DNA from: Parasalinivibrio latis
GTDB taxonomy: Bacteria; Pseudomonadota; Gammaproteobacteria; Enterobacterales; Vibrionaceae
NCBI RefSeq assembly: GCF_036825535.1
Contig: NZ_CP098812.1
Span: 682,001 to 746,000, forward strand
DNA length: 64,000 nt
Direction: 5' to 3'
Shown here: positions 42,115-50,732 of the stretch, piece by piece
Numbering within the stretch: the stretch's first letter is position 1
How the letters are laid out: every line of letters begins with the position of its first letter
The notes under the pieces: model-generated
Database searches by the model: none
Told to the model about the DNA's origin: nothing
What the model saw: the letters and a program-made list of their open reading frames with translations, nothing else
Program-made: the position numbers and the translations under genes

Positions 42115-43176
42115 ATGACAATTGCAACCCAGCCGTCACCATCAATGAGTGATAGCAACGATTCACACCACAGTAACACAACTTCTTCCCTACTTTCCGT
42201 AAGCATCGTGTTGCCCTTCTACAACGAAGAAGACAATGCGGCGGCCATGATTGAAAGAATAAACGCTGTCCCAACCCTTCATGACTACCGGGTAGAAATT
42301 ATTGCCGTCAATGACGGCAGTGACGACCGTACCCTTGAGCGGTTATTGGAGGCGCAAAAAGCATCAAAAATCCCACTGCGGGTGCTGGAGCTCCAACGTA
42401 ATTTTGGGCAGACCGCCGCGATGCAGGCGGGCATTGATGCAGCAAAAGGCGGGGTTGTTGTTACGCTGGACGGTGACTTGCAAAACGATCCGGATGACAT
42501 CCCGATGATGGTAGAAACCCTGATCCGTGACGATCTGGATCTGGTGGTCGGCTGGAGAAAGGCGCGCAAAGACAAACTGATCCTGCGGAAAATTCCCTCA
42601 AAAATTGCTAACCGCCTGATAGGAAAAGTAACCGGGGTGAGGCTGCATGACTATGGCTGCTCACTCAAGGTTTACCGTGCAAGTGTTATCAAGCAGGTAA
42701 AACTGTACGGGGAAATGCACCGATTTATCCCGGCCTGGGTAGCCTGCCATGTTCCGAAAAACCGTATCAGTGAAGTGCCGGTCAAGCACCACGCCAGAAC
42801 CCACGGTGAGTCTAAATACGGGATATCCCGGGTGGTCAGGGTATTGATTGACCTCCTTTCGGTGGTGTTCTTTATGCGTTTTCGCGCCCGGCCGGCCCAT
42901 TTCTTTGGCACAGTCGGCATGGTATTGGGTGCGCTTGGCGGAGGGATGCTGGGTTGGCTGGCAATCCAGAAATTCCTGTTTGACCATGATATCGGTCAGC
43001 GACCCATGCTGGTGGTCGGTGTGATGCTGGTGCTTGCTGCCGTCCAGCTGATGACAACGGGTGTGGTGGCGGAGATCCTCAGCCGGGTTTATTACGAATC
43101 CTCCAGCCGGAAAGCCTACCAGGCATGTGAATATCCCGCCCCCGGAGAGGAGAATACGAAGGCCGGGGACGCGTAA
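42115..43176 (+). CDS. GT2-family polyprenyl-phosphate glycosyltransferase (DPM1/ArnC-like)
   Basis: 353 residues: a GT-A catalytic domain (about 27-250) and two C-terminal membrane helices (about 265-330). Motifs are SIVLPFYNEEDN at the N-terminus, VNDGSDDRT, and LDGDLQNDPDD (DxD-type metal site). ArnC and GtrB have the same layout and make polyprenyl-phosphate-linked sugars on the cytoplasmic face. The next gene, a GT39 transferase, starts immediately after the stop (TAA-ATG), so the pair probably acts in sequence. Confidence 0.9.
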   Translation: MTIATQPSPSMSDSNDSHHSNTTSSLLSVSIVLPFYNEEDNAAAMIERINAVPTLHDYRVEIIAVNDGSDDRTLERLLEAQKASKIPLRVLELQRNFGQTAAMQAGIDAAKGGVVVTLDGDLQNDPDDIPMMVETLIRDDLDLVVGWRKARKDKLILRKIPSKIANRLIGKVTGVRLHDYGCSLKVYRASVIKQVKLYGEMHRFIPAWVACHVPKNRISEVPVKHHARTHGESKYGISRVVRVLIDLLSVVFFMRFRARPAHFFGTVGMVLGALGGGMLGWLAIQKFLFDHDIGQRPMLVVGVMLVLAAVQLMTTGVVAEILSRVYYESSSRKAYQACEYPAPGEENTKAGDA

Positions 43177-44706
43177 ATGAATGCGCCAATGAATGAGAAA
43201 GCGCAGGCACTGGTCCTCAGCTTTCTCATTTTATTGGCGTTTTATATCGGGCTTGGCAGCTTCCCATTGTTCGACCTGGATGAAGGGGCATTTTCTGCTG
43301 CCACCATGGAGATGCGTATCCGGGGGGACTGGGTTACCCCCTGGCTTTATGGGGAACCAAGGTTCGATAAACCCATCCTGATTTACTGGTGCCAGCTCGT
43401 TGCTACTGCACTTTTTGGCACGAATGAATGGTCACTTCGCCTGCCTTCGGCACTGGCCGCGACGGGGTGGATGGCAGCCCTGTACGGTTTTGCAAGGCGC
43501 TATTTTCCTGGGAGTGAATGGCTGACAGTGACGGTAGCCAGTTGCTCCCTGATGACCCTGGTCATTGCCCGGGCTGCAACGGCTGATGCCCTGCTGAACC
43601 TCTTCCTTACCCTGACTTGCCTGTCAGTGTGGCGTTACCTGGACCGGCCAACAACCGGGCGGGCAACCCTGACCTATCTCTGGATGGGCCTTGGGTTTCT
43701 GGCCAAGGGGCCGGTAGCCATGGTGATCCCTTTTGTCACCCTTCTTGTGTTTACCCTGGTATCCGGCAGGTGGCGAGACATGGGCCGGGCACTGGTTTTC
43801 CTTCCCGGCTGGGCGGTTTTTTTCATTGTTGCAGCTCCCTGGTATTACCTTGTTTACAAAGCGCAGGGGCAGGCATTTGTGGAAGGCTTTTTCCTCGGGC
43901 ACAACCTGGGCCGCTTCACCGACACCATGGAAGGGCATGGTGGCAGCCTGCTGTATTACCTGCCGGTATTGCTTTATATCGCGTTGCCATTTACCGGAGT
44001 GCTTCTTGCTGTGCTCTATAAGTGGCAGCACTGGTGGAAGCGGCCGGTTGGGCGTTTTCTGTTAGTCTGGTTTGCTGTCACTTTCACTGTTTTTTCCCTG
44101 TCTGATACCCAGCTTCCCCACTACCTGTTGTACGGGATGCCTCCTTTGTGGCTGCTGATGGCAAATTACCTGCGGCTGGTCCATAACCGGCTGGTGTTGG
44201 TTGTCCCGCTTCTGGTATTTGCCCTGTTGCTCCTTGCCCTGCCGTTTGTCCTTGAATCTCTGGTTGCTACTGCACAGGACTATGCCCGCCTGGTGATGTT
44301 GGGAGCCATTGATGCCTTCTCCCCAACCTATTTTGTGATTGTCCAGTTTGTGCTGGGAATCTGCGTCTTGTTCCTTGTTGGCGGCAACGTCCTGCGGCCA
44401 CATGGGCCATTGCTGATAGGTACGCTGTCTGCGTTTTGTATTCTGACCACGGTTGTCCCGGTGCTGGCAGAGGCGCAACAGTCACCGGTAAAACAGGCTG
44501 CGCTTTTCGCCCGTGCTGCTGGGAAAAATGTGGTGACCGCCGCCTCCAACATGCCAAGTTTTTCGGTTTACCTCGGTTCGGTAACAGAAAAGCGCCCGCC
44601 TGAAACCGGCGAGTGGGTTTTCACCCGCACCGACAAATTAGAACAGTTCGATATAGAACGGCTGGTATTCCAGCAGGGTACAGCATCCCTGTTTGAATCA
44701 AAGTAA
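43177..44706 (+). CDS. GT39-family (ArnT-like) membrane glycosyltransferase
   Basis: 509 residues, multiple membrane helices. The N-terminal FDLDEGAFSAATMEMRIRGDWVTP carries the DE-containing periplasmic loop of ArnT-type enzymes, followed by GEPRFDKPILIYW. It resembles ArnT more than the leftward GT39 gene does. Expected substrate is the polyprenyl-phosphate sugar made by the preceding GT2; the acceptor could be lipid A. It is adjacent to the GT2 stop and close to a PAP2 gene. Confidence 0.9.
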   Translation: MNAPMNEKAQALVLSFLILLAFYIGLGSFPLFDLDEGAFSAATMEMRIRGDWVTPWLYGEPRFDKPILIYWCQLVATALFGTNEWSLRLPSALAATGWMAALYGFARRYFPGSEWLTVTVASCSLMTLVIARAATADALLNLFLTLTCLSVWRYLDRPTTGRATLTYLWMGLGFLAKGPVAMVIPFVTLLVFTLVSGRWRDMGRALVFLPGWAVFFIVAAPWYYLVYKAQGQAFVEGFFLGHNLGRFTDTMEGHGGSLLYYLPVLLYIALPFTGVLLAVLYKWQHWWKRPVGRFLLVWFAVTFTVFSLSDTQLPHYLLYGMPPLWLLMANYLRLVHNRLVLVVPLLVFALLLLALPFVLESLVATAQDYARLVMLGAIDAFSPTYFVIVQFVLGICVLFLVGGNVLRPHGPLLIGTLSAFCILTTVVPVLAEAQQSPVKQAALFARAAGKNVVTAASNMPSFSVYLGSVTEKRPPETGEWVFTRTDKLEQFDIERLVFQQGTASLFESK

Positions 44707-44719
44707 CCGACATTTTCGG

Positions 44720-45547
44720 ATGATGCGTATGTTAAGTGCAGGTATACCCTATATGAAGCCTGTGCCGCTGTGGCGCTCCAAGGCTTGGATCATGGTACAG
44801 GCTGCCGGGGTGGTTGCCCTTTTGAAACTCGACCAACCCCTTTTCCTGGCAATCAATGCCGGGGCCAGTGTATTGCCGGATACCTTTTGGTCCATGGTGA
44901 CCCTGATGGGGGACGGCATGATCATGTTTGCCATCTTCCCGTTTGTGTTTTTCCGCCATCACCGCCTGATGGTAGTGGCATTGTGCCTGACGGTGATGGC
45001 ATTGTTAGTGATTCATGGCATCAAGGGTGTGACGGACTGGGCACGTCCGCCAGCAGTGTTGCCGCCGGATGCGTTCAACCTGATTGGCAAGCCCTATACC
45101 GGCAACTCTTTCCCGTCCGGGCATGCGGCGACCGCCATGGCGACGGCCATGCTGTGGCGATCCGTGTTGCCGGAAAAGTTCGGTAACTGGCTGCTGGGGG
45201 CGGCCGGGCTGGTGGCGGTGTCACGGATTGCTGTGGGTATTCACTGGCCCACTGATGTGCTGGTCGGCCTGGCTATCGGCCTGGTACTGGCATGGGGAGC
45301 CGGGACGCTGATGCGCAATGTGACCTGGTCAGACAGGCTTTGGGTAAAAGCCGTACTGCTTTTGATGCTGGCCGGCAATGCCCTGAGCCTTTTCACCTAC
45401 CGCCATGGCTACAAGCAGGTAGAGGTACTGGTCTACCTGTTGGCTATCGGGTCACTGGCTGCATGCATTGTCCAGGGATTCCGTCTGTACTTTGACTGGC
45501 GTGATGAAAGGAAAAAAGCACGTTCTGCTGTCAAGACCATACCCTGA
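44720..45547 (+). CDS. PAP2-family lipid phosphatase
   Basis: About 275 residues, six predicted membrane helices. The three PAP2 motifs are present: KGVTDWARPPA, NSFPSGHAAT and SRIAVGIHWPTDV, so the active site is complete. Start uncertain: ATGs at 44720, 44723, 44729 and 44753 are in frame and none has a strong RBS; an in-frame TTG (44693) would overlap the GT39 gene. In this operon it may recycle undecaprenyl phosphate or dephosphorylate lipid A. Confidence 0.87.
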   Translation: MMRMLSAGIPYMKPVPLWRSKAWIMVQAAGVVALLKLDQPLFLAINAGASVLPDTFWSMVTLMGDGMIMFAIFPFVFFRHHRLMVVALCLTVMALLVIHGIKGVTDWARPPAVLPPDAFNLIGKPYTGNSFPSGHAATAMATAMLWRSVLPEKFGNWLLGAAGLVAVSRIAVGIHWPTDVLVGLAIGLVLAWGAGTLMRNVTWSDRLWVKAVLLLMLAGNALSLFTYRHGYKQVEVLVYLLAIGSLAACIVQGFRLYFDWRDERKKARSAVKTIP

Positions 45548-45562
45548 TTTATCCCATTGGCA

Positions 45563-46378
45563 TTAACTGCGGGGGGCTTGGGTCAGAAAAGGCATTTTCA
45601 GCATTGATGCCAGGTTGGTTGCCTGTGCCGGTAAACAGCCTTTGAGGCCAATTTCCATACCCAGGTGTCCATGTAATGGTTTATCGGTGTAAGTCCCAAA
45701 CCAGCGGTCCCAGAGTGCGAGGTTGAAACCGTAATTGGTGTTGTACTCTTCCGGGATAACGGAGTGGTGGATACGGTGCATGTCCGGCGTGACGACAAGG
45801 AAACGCACCATGCGGTCAATCCGGTTGGGCAGCCTGACGTTGCTGTGGTTAAACATCGCCAGTGCATTGAGCAGGATCTCAAAAAGGACAACAGCGACGG
45901 CCGGCGCCCCGAGCAGGGTCACGGCCACCACTTTTACCACCATGGAAATCAGGATTTCCAGAGGATGGAACCGGGATCCTGTGGTCACGTCGATATCCGG
46001 ATCGGCATGGTGAACCCGGTGAAGTCTCCAGAGAAGGGGAACTTCATGGAAGGTTTTGTGCTGGAGCCAGATGACACCGTCGAGCAGGATAAGGCTAAGC
46101 GGGACGCTGAACCAGAGTGGCGCATCAAGCACATTGAAAACCCCGACCCGGTTGTCGGCAAGGTACATGGCAACCCCGGCCAGAGCCGTTGGGAAAACCA
46201 GCCGGACCAGGAAGGTATTCAAGCCAACCAGCGTCAGGTTATTGAGCCAGCGAAACCACTTGGGGGCAGTGAGCGGGCGACGGGGGGCAACACCTTCAAA
46301 CAGGGCCATAATGAAAAAGATTCCGAAAAACATGCCCAGCCTGAGTGCCATTTCATGCTCAGTGACCCAGTCAAACAT
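45563..46378 (-). CDS. Sterol desaturase/fatty acid hydroxylase family protein
   Basis: 271 residues, membrane-bound di-iron family. The three histidine boxes are HKTFH (about 108-112), HRVHH (about 120-124) and HRIHH (about 200-204). These bind two irons that activate O2 for hydroxylation or desaturation of a lipid. The substrate is unknown; bacteria use such enzymes on fatty acids, lipid A acyl chains, hopanoids or carotenoids. Convergent with the preceding PAP2 gene, with 15 bases between stops. Confidence 0.88.
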   Translation of the reverse strand: MFDWVTEHEMALRLGMFFGIFFIMALFEGVAPRRPLTAPKWFRWLNNLTLVGLNTFLVRLVFPTALAGVAMYLADNRVGVFNVLDAPLWFSVPLSLILLDGVIWLQHKTFHEVPLLWRLHRVHHADPDIDVTTGSRFHPLEILISMVVKVVAVTLLGAPAVAVVLFEILLNALAMFNHSNVRLPNRIDRMVRFLVVTPDMHRIHHSVIPEEYNTNYGFNLALWDRWFGTYTDKPLHGHLGMEIGLKGCLPAQATNLASMLKMPFLTQAPRS

Positions 46379-46466
46379 ACCGCCTCCGTCTTACGTAATA
46401 TGTTTATTTTAGCAATGCGTAAAATATCCCTCTAATAATTAAGACCGAGCCGGGAGAAAAAAGTTA

Positions 46467-46484
46467 CGGCACCCGAAGGTGCCG
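46467..46484 (-). terminator. Terminator after torA
   Basis: The perfect stem CGGCACC/GGTGCCG with a tetraloop is followed on the minus strand by TAACTTTTTT. It lies 62 bases past the torA stop. Confidence 0.75.
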
Positions 46485-46546
46485 ATTGTCAGCAAATGTT
46501 TCCATACCGGTTATTCAGGAAACGGTGTTGTTAAAAAACACTATGT

Positions 46547-49012
46547 TCAAGAAACATAGATTGGCCCGCCGAAGGAGGTGACCGGCGGAGCCTCACCCGT
46601 GTACTTTTCAATATCCACAATACAGGTGTTGGCACTTGTGGCGTTGGCAAGCTCAGAGGTCGGGACATCCAGCGTTACCGTGTTCGGGTCGCCATAGGTA
46701 TCAATAGCGCCGATCTCCGGGCCTGTCGGGCCGTACCATGCGCCCTCATAGATACGGATGACACCGCTGGGGTAGTTTTCAGACAGCCTGGCCCCTGCAA
46801 TAAGCTGGCCCCTGTCGTTGTATACCCGTACCAGATCCCCGTCCTTAATGCCTTTTTTCTTTGCATCATCCGGGTTGATATACACCGGCTCGCGCCCCTG
46901 TACGGTATAGGTGTCCCGGTAGTCTGAGTCACACATCTGGGAGTGCAGGCGCTGATCCGGGTGGCAGGACTGGAGCCAGAACGGGAATTTGTCAGATCCC
47001 GGCCCGCCATGGGAGCGCTCTGCCTTTTCAAACCACATTGGGTGTCCCTGGCAGTGTTTGTAACCGTAACGGGCAATCTTGCGGCTGTACAACTCGATAA
47101 ACCCGGACGGGGTGCCCAATGCATTGATTTCCGGGTCTTCCCGGAAAGCAGCATGGCGTACCCAGGGCTTGCCCTGCGGGTAATCGATAATGCCTTTGGC
47201 CCAGAATTCCTCAAATTCCGGAAGGGGGTGGGAATTCTTGTTAGCTTCACGGCAGTTGTTGTACAGCTCCATGATCCACTGGCGCTCAGTTTTGCTCTGG
47301 GTATATTCCGCTTCCTTGCCCCAACGGCGGCACAGCTCAGAAAAGATCTGGAAGTCAGTTTTGGAATGGAACAGCGGATCCACCAGCTTGTGCATGGCGA
47401 CAATGCCGCGCGCAGCATAGGAGCCATAGAGGTCAATGTCATCGCGCTCCCACTGGGTGCAGGCAGGCAGGACGATATCTGAGAAACGGCAGGTGGCGGT
47501 CCAGGTGAAATCAATGGTCACCACGGTATGCAGCTTCTGGAACGCTTTTTTCATCCGGTTGCGGTCCTGGTGGTGGTGCCAGGGGTTACAGCCGCTGATC
47601 ACCAGCATCTTCACATCCGGGTAGGTCACTTCTGCCCCGTTGGCCTGGATCTTCCCGCCGGGGTTCAGCAGCATATCGATCCAGCGGGCGACCGGGATGG
47701 TCTTGCTTGCACCCCGGTAGTCGGTGCTGGTCCATTTCGGCTCCTGTCCGCGGTCGGGGTTGCGCGGGAAACCGCCAGGGCCGGAGAAACCGGAGGATGG
47801 AATGCCTATCGAGCTGTAATGGTGCGAGTAGGAGACACCACCACCCGGCAGGCCAATCATGCCCAGCATGGAGGCAAGCATTACCCCCATCCAGTAAGGC
47901 TGCTCACCGTGTTGCTGGCGCTGGATGGCCCAGCCGAACATAAACTGGGTCCGCCCCTTGGCAAGCATCCGGGCAAACTCGCGGATTTCGTCGGCTTTGA
48001 CACCACAGATCGCTTCCGCCCATTCCGGGGTTTTCTCGGTTTTGTCCTCACCGGTACCCAGCAGGTAGGGGAGGAAATCCTTGAAGCCGAGGCAATAGGT
48101 ATCAAGGAATTTCTGGTCGAAGCGGTTTTCCTTGTACAGGGTATGGGCGATCCCCAGCATAAAGGGCACGTCAGTTTGTGGGTTGACGTACCTGTGCTTG
48201 CAGTTGATGTGGTTGAGGGTCTTGGAGCGCACCGGATCAACGGTAATCACGTTAATGCTGCCGTCGGCGATTTTCTTCTTCAGCTCATCGAAGTACGGCA
48301 GTGATTGGTGGGTCTCACAGTTCCAGCCTACCTGGAGGTTCTTTACCGGATCCGAGGCCCAGAAAATCAGGTTATCTGTATTTTCCAGGATCTCTGTCCA
48401 GGATGTCCCCTGGGCATATACCTCGGTGGAGCCGATGACATAAGGCAGGATGGTCTGCCCGGCACCGGTGGAGTAATCGCCGACCTTGGTGACAGAGTGG
48501 CCATGCATGGCAATGGCACGTTGCATGTGGTTACCGCAGCTTTGGAACTGGCCGGTCTGGCGCCAGCCGGTCTGCCCGGCAAAGAGGCCGGAGGGGCCGA
48601 AGTTCTTCTGGACGTATTCCAGCTCACGATAGAAAAGGTCCAGCACCTCATCCCAGGTTACCCTGACAAAGCGGTTGTTGCCCCGGGTTTCAGCGGCGTA
48701 TTTGTGCTTTTTCAGCCAGTCCAGCCGCACCATGGGGTAGCGTACCCGGGACGAGCTGTAGATGATGCCCTTGATGCCGTTGAGCATGTCGGTGGGGGCA
48801 GGGTCCATTTCCAGTGGCTTGATCTCCTGGACCTTCCCGGCCCACACCCGGGCCCGGAAAGCGCCCCAGTGGGAGCCCTGGGTTTTCCATACGCCGTCAG
48901 CTTCTTCCGCTGCGGCGAAGGCATTGGTGGCAGTGAGCAGGCTTGGCCCGACAACAGACGCAGCACTGGCTCCCATCAATCCCTTTAAAAACGTTCTTCG
49001 GTTCATGGTCAT
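46547..49012 (-). CDS. torA: Trimethylamine-N-oxide reductase TorA, molybdenum subunit
   Basis: Periplasmic molybdoenzyme of the DMSO reductase family; reduces TMAO to trimethylamine as an anaerobic electron acceptor. 821 residues. Twin-arginine signal NRRTFLKGLMG at the N-terminus, then bis-MGD fold segments. Ser181 in DYSTGAG is the expected Mo ligand, and there is no N-terminal Fe-S cysteine cluster, as in TorA/DorA. High similarity along the length to E. coli TorA (for example CQGHPMWFEK and ERSHGGPGS). GGAG lies 7 bases before the ATG. torC and torE are directly upstream; there is no torD here, so its chaperone must be encoded elsewhere. Confidence 0.95.
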   Translation of the reverse strand: MTMNRRTFLKGLMGASAASVVGPSLLTATNAFAAAEEADGVWKTQGSHWGAFRARVWAGKVQEIKPLEMDPAPTDMLNGIKGIIYSSSRVRYPMVRLDWLKKHKYAAETRGNNRFVRVTWDEVLDLFYRELEYVQKNFGPSGLFAGQTGWRQTGQFQSCGNHMQRAIAMHGHSVTKVGDYSTGAGQTILPYVIGSTEVYAQGTSWTEILENTDNLIFWASDPVKNLQVGWNCETHQSLPYFDELKKKIADGSINVITVDPVRSKTLNHINCKHRYVNPQTDVPFMLGIAHTLYKENRFDQKFLDTYCLGFKDFLPYLLGTGEDKTEKTPEWAEAICGVKADEIREFARMLAKGRTQFMFGWAIQRQQHGEQPYWMGVMLASMLGMIGLPGGGVSYSHHYSSIGIPSSGFSGPGGFPRNPDRGQEPKWTSTDYRGASKTIPVARWIDMLLNPGGKIQANGAEVTYPDVKMLVISGCNPWHHHQDRNRMKKAFQKLHTVVTIDFTWTATCRFSDIVLPACTQWERDDIDLYGSYAARGIVAMHKLVDPLFHSKTDFQIFSELCRRWGKEAEYTQSKTERQWIMELYNNCREANKNSHPLPEFEEFWAKGIIDYPQGKPWVRHAAFREDPEINALGTPSGFIELYSRKIARYGYKHCQGHPMWFEKAERSHGGPGSDKFPFWLQSCHPDQRLHSQMCDSDYRDTYTVQGREPVYINPDDAKKKGIKDGDLVRVYNDRGQLIAGARLSENYPSGVIRIYEGAWYGPTGPEIGAIDTYGDPNTVTLDVPTSELANATSANTCIVDIEKYTGEAPPVTSFGGPIYVS

Positions 49013-49029
49013 GATTGTGCTCCTGTCAG

Positions 49030-50211
49030 TTAGTGGCTCTTGTCAAAGTCAGACGAGTGCATCTGCAGGTACTTGAGCACTAGGGTCTTGGTGTCGTGGT
49101 CGAAGTTCACAAACGCCATCATGCCGTCGAACATACCCGGCCAGGTATTGGCATCGAAATGGTTCTCCGCCGGTTGGGTATGGCACACGCTACAGTTGGT
49201 CTGGTAGGCCTGTTTCGCCTCGCTCCAGATAGGCTCAATGCTGTTCAGCATGTCTTCCTTGCGCATCCAGACATCGACTTCCACCCGTTGCCACGGCAGG
49301 CCGGTGAGATCGTCTTCCTTGGTTTCGAAGGTCTTAACAAACTGGTCGTTTTGTGAGACGTCCTTGGAAAGCGCAGCGCTGCCAATATTGAGGCCAAAGT
49401 CAGTATCAATCACCCGGCCAAAGCCTTTCGCCTTGCGCCAGCCCAGCAGCTTGACCTGGATGGCGCTGCCTTCGTCTGTAATCACTGTTACTTCCGTTGC
49501 AGGGTTGAGGACACCGGCTTCTTTTATCAGGTTGTCGGTTTCATAAAGGGGAAGGTGGCGGACGGCATACAGCGTTGCACCCTGATCATAATTGGTCGAA
49601 CCGGCCTGCTCCTGGAGCTTGCCGATCATGCCGCCGGAGGAATCCATGTTTTCCGGCAGGTGGTGGGCAATACCTTTGTGGCAGTCGATACAGCTCTGGT
49701 CTTTTTCAGCAGCCTGTTTCATCTGGAACCGGGCTGCCGGGGACATATCTTCCCACTTCATACTGGCGTACTGGTGGCAGTTTTTACATTCAAGAGAGCC
49801 GTTGGCACTGAAGCGCCGCCATTCATGCTGCGCTAGGGTCAGCCGCTGTTCAAGAAACTGTTCCCGGGTATCGATGGTGCCGAATACCGCTGCCCACACT
49901 TCCTTGCTGGCTTGCATCTTCCGGGCAATTTTGTCTGTCCACTTATGGGGGACATGGCAATCCGGGCAGGTCGCACGGACACCGGCATTGTTGGTCCAGT
50001 GCACGGTACCCTGGAGTTCCTGGTAAACGTTGTCCCGCATCTGGTGGCAACTGATACAGAACTTTTCGGTATTGGTCATTTCAAGCGCAGTATTGAATCC
50101 TCCCCAAAAAATAACCCCGGCAATAAATCCGCCGAGTGCCAGTACCCCGAGACTGATGTGTGTAGCCGGACGCCAGAAAGTCGCCCAGAGTCTTTTAATT
50201 TTGAATTTCAT
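49030..50211 (-). CDS. torC: Pentaheme cytochrome c TorC
   Basis: Membrane-anchored NapC/NirT-family cytochrome that takes electrons from menaquinol to TorA. 393 residues: a single N-terminal membrane helix (about 18-38) and five CxxCH heme sites (CISCH at about 52, CPDCH 82, CKNCH 142, CIDCH 174 and CSVCH near 338). The fifth, in the C-terminal extension, distinguishes TorC from the tetraheme NapC. RBS AAGGG. It ends 17 bases before torA, in one operon. Confidence 0.95.
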   Translation of the reverse strand: MKFKIKRLWATFWRPATHISLGVLALGGFIAGVIFWGGFNTALEMTNTEKFCISCHQMRDNVYQELQGTVHWTNNAGVRATCPDCHVPHKWTDKIARKMQASKEVWAAVFGTIDTREQFLEQRLTLAQHEWRRFSANGSLECKNCHQYASMKWEDMSPAARFQMKQAAEKDQSCIDCHKGIAHHLPENMDSSGGMIGKLQEQAGSTNYDQGATLYAVRHLPLYETDNLIKEAGVLNPATEVTVITDEGSAIQVKLLGWRKAKGFGRVIDTDFGLNIGSAALSKDVSQNDQFVKTFETKEDDLTGLPWQRVEVDVWMRKEDMLNSIEPIWSEAKQAYQTNCSVCHTQPAENHFDANTWPGMFDGMMAFVNFDHDTKTLVLKYLQMHSSDFDKSH

Positions 50212-50253
50212 GATGGATTACCCTTTAGCTCAGAAATACAGGTTTACTGGAAA

Positions 50254-50427
50254 CTAGCCGTGCCCAGGGGGGCCCCAGAAGAACACTTGCAACATCCAGA
50301 CGGTAAATCCGTATCCACCAACGAACATGATGCTCAGAACCGGAAACAGGATGACGGCGATAAACAAAAATGCCCGCCACTCATATCCTGCCGTTTCATC
50401 TGTATCGACAGAATCTTGCTCACGCAT
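50254..50427 (-). CDS. torE: TorE/NapE-type small membrane protein
   Basis: A 57-residue protein with an acidic N-terminus (MREQDSVDTDETAGYEWR) and a single long hydrophobic segment (about 19-50), ending near WGPPGHG. TorE/NapE proteins of this size precede torC in Shewanella-type torECAD operons and napE in nap operons; their role is unclear. It is the first gene of the tor operon, 42 bases before torC. Confidence 0.82.
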   Translation of the reverse strand: MREQDSVDTDETAGYEWRAFLFIAVILFPVLSIMFVGGYGFTVWMLQVFFWGPPGHG

Positions 50428-50732
50428 AATGCAACCCTTTGAATATTCGTAATTAATTGATTTGTATCGTTAAGACGATCAAAGCATAGCCGACATAAAT
50501 GGCCAGGCTGTCTTGATATTGAAGAGTGGGAACAGTTGTATGATGTAAGGCGTAAAAAACGGGCGACAGTGTTCAGGAGCGGATAACTAATTGCTTGATT
50601 TATCTTTGAATTTCATCGCGTGTGACAGCGATCAAAATAACGGGATTTTCATTTTAAATTCATAGGGAAGCACGCTTTTTCCTGTCGGTTGTATTCGAAA
50701 AATAGAATAAGGGTATAAATTTAACCGAATGG
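50428..50732. promoter_or_regulatory. Regulatory region upstream of torECA
   Basis: A gene-free 305-base stretch. It contains an FNR-like site TTGAT-ttgt-ATCGT (50457-50470; 8 of 10 consensus bases). It also has a CRP-like site TGTGA-cagcga-TCAAA (50621-50636). I found no convincing TorR decamer (CTGTTCATAT). The promoter itself is not obvious by eye. The region also holds the 3' end of the leftward copper-ATPase transcript. Confidence 0.5.

Noticed and set aside
47528..48304. A 258-codon + strand frame
   Set aside because: Antisense shadow of torA, which is certain on the other strand.
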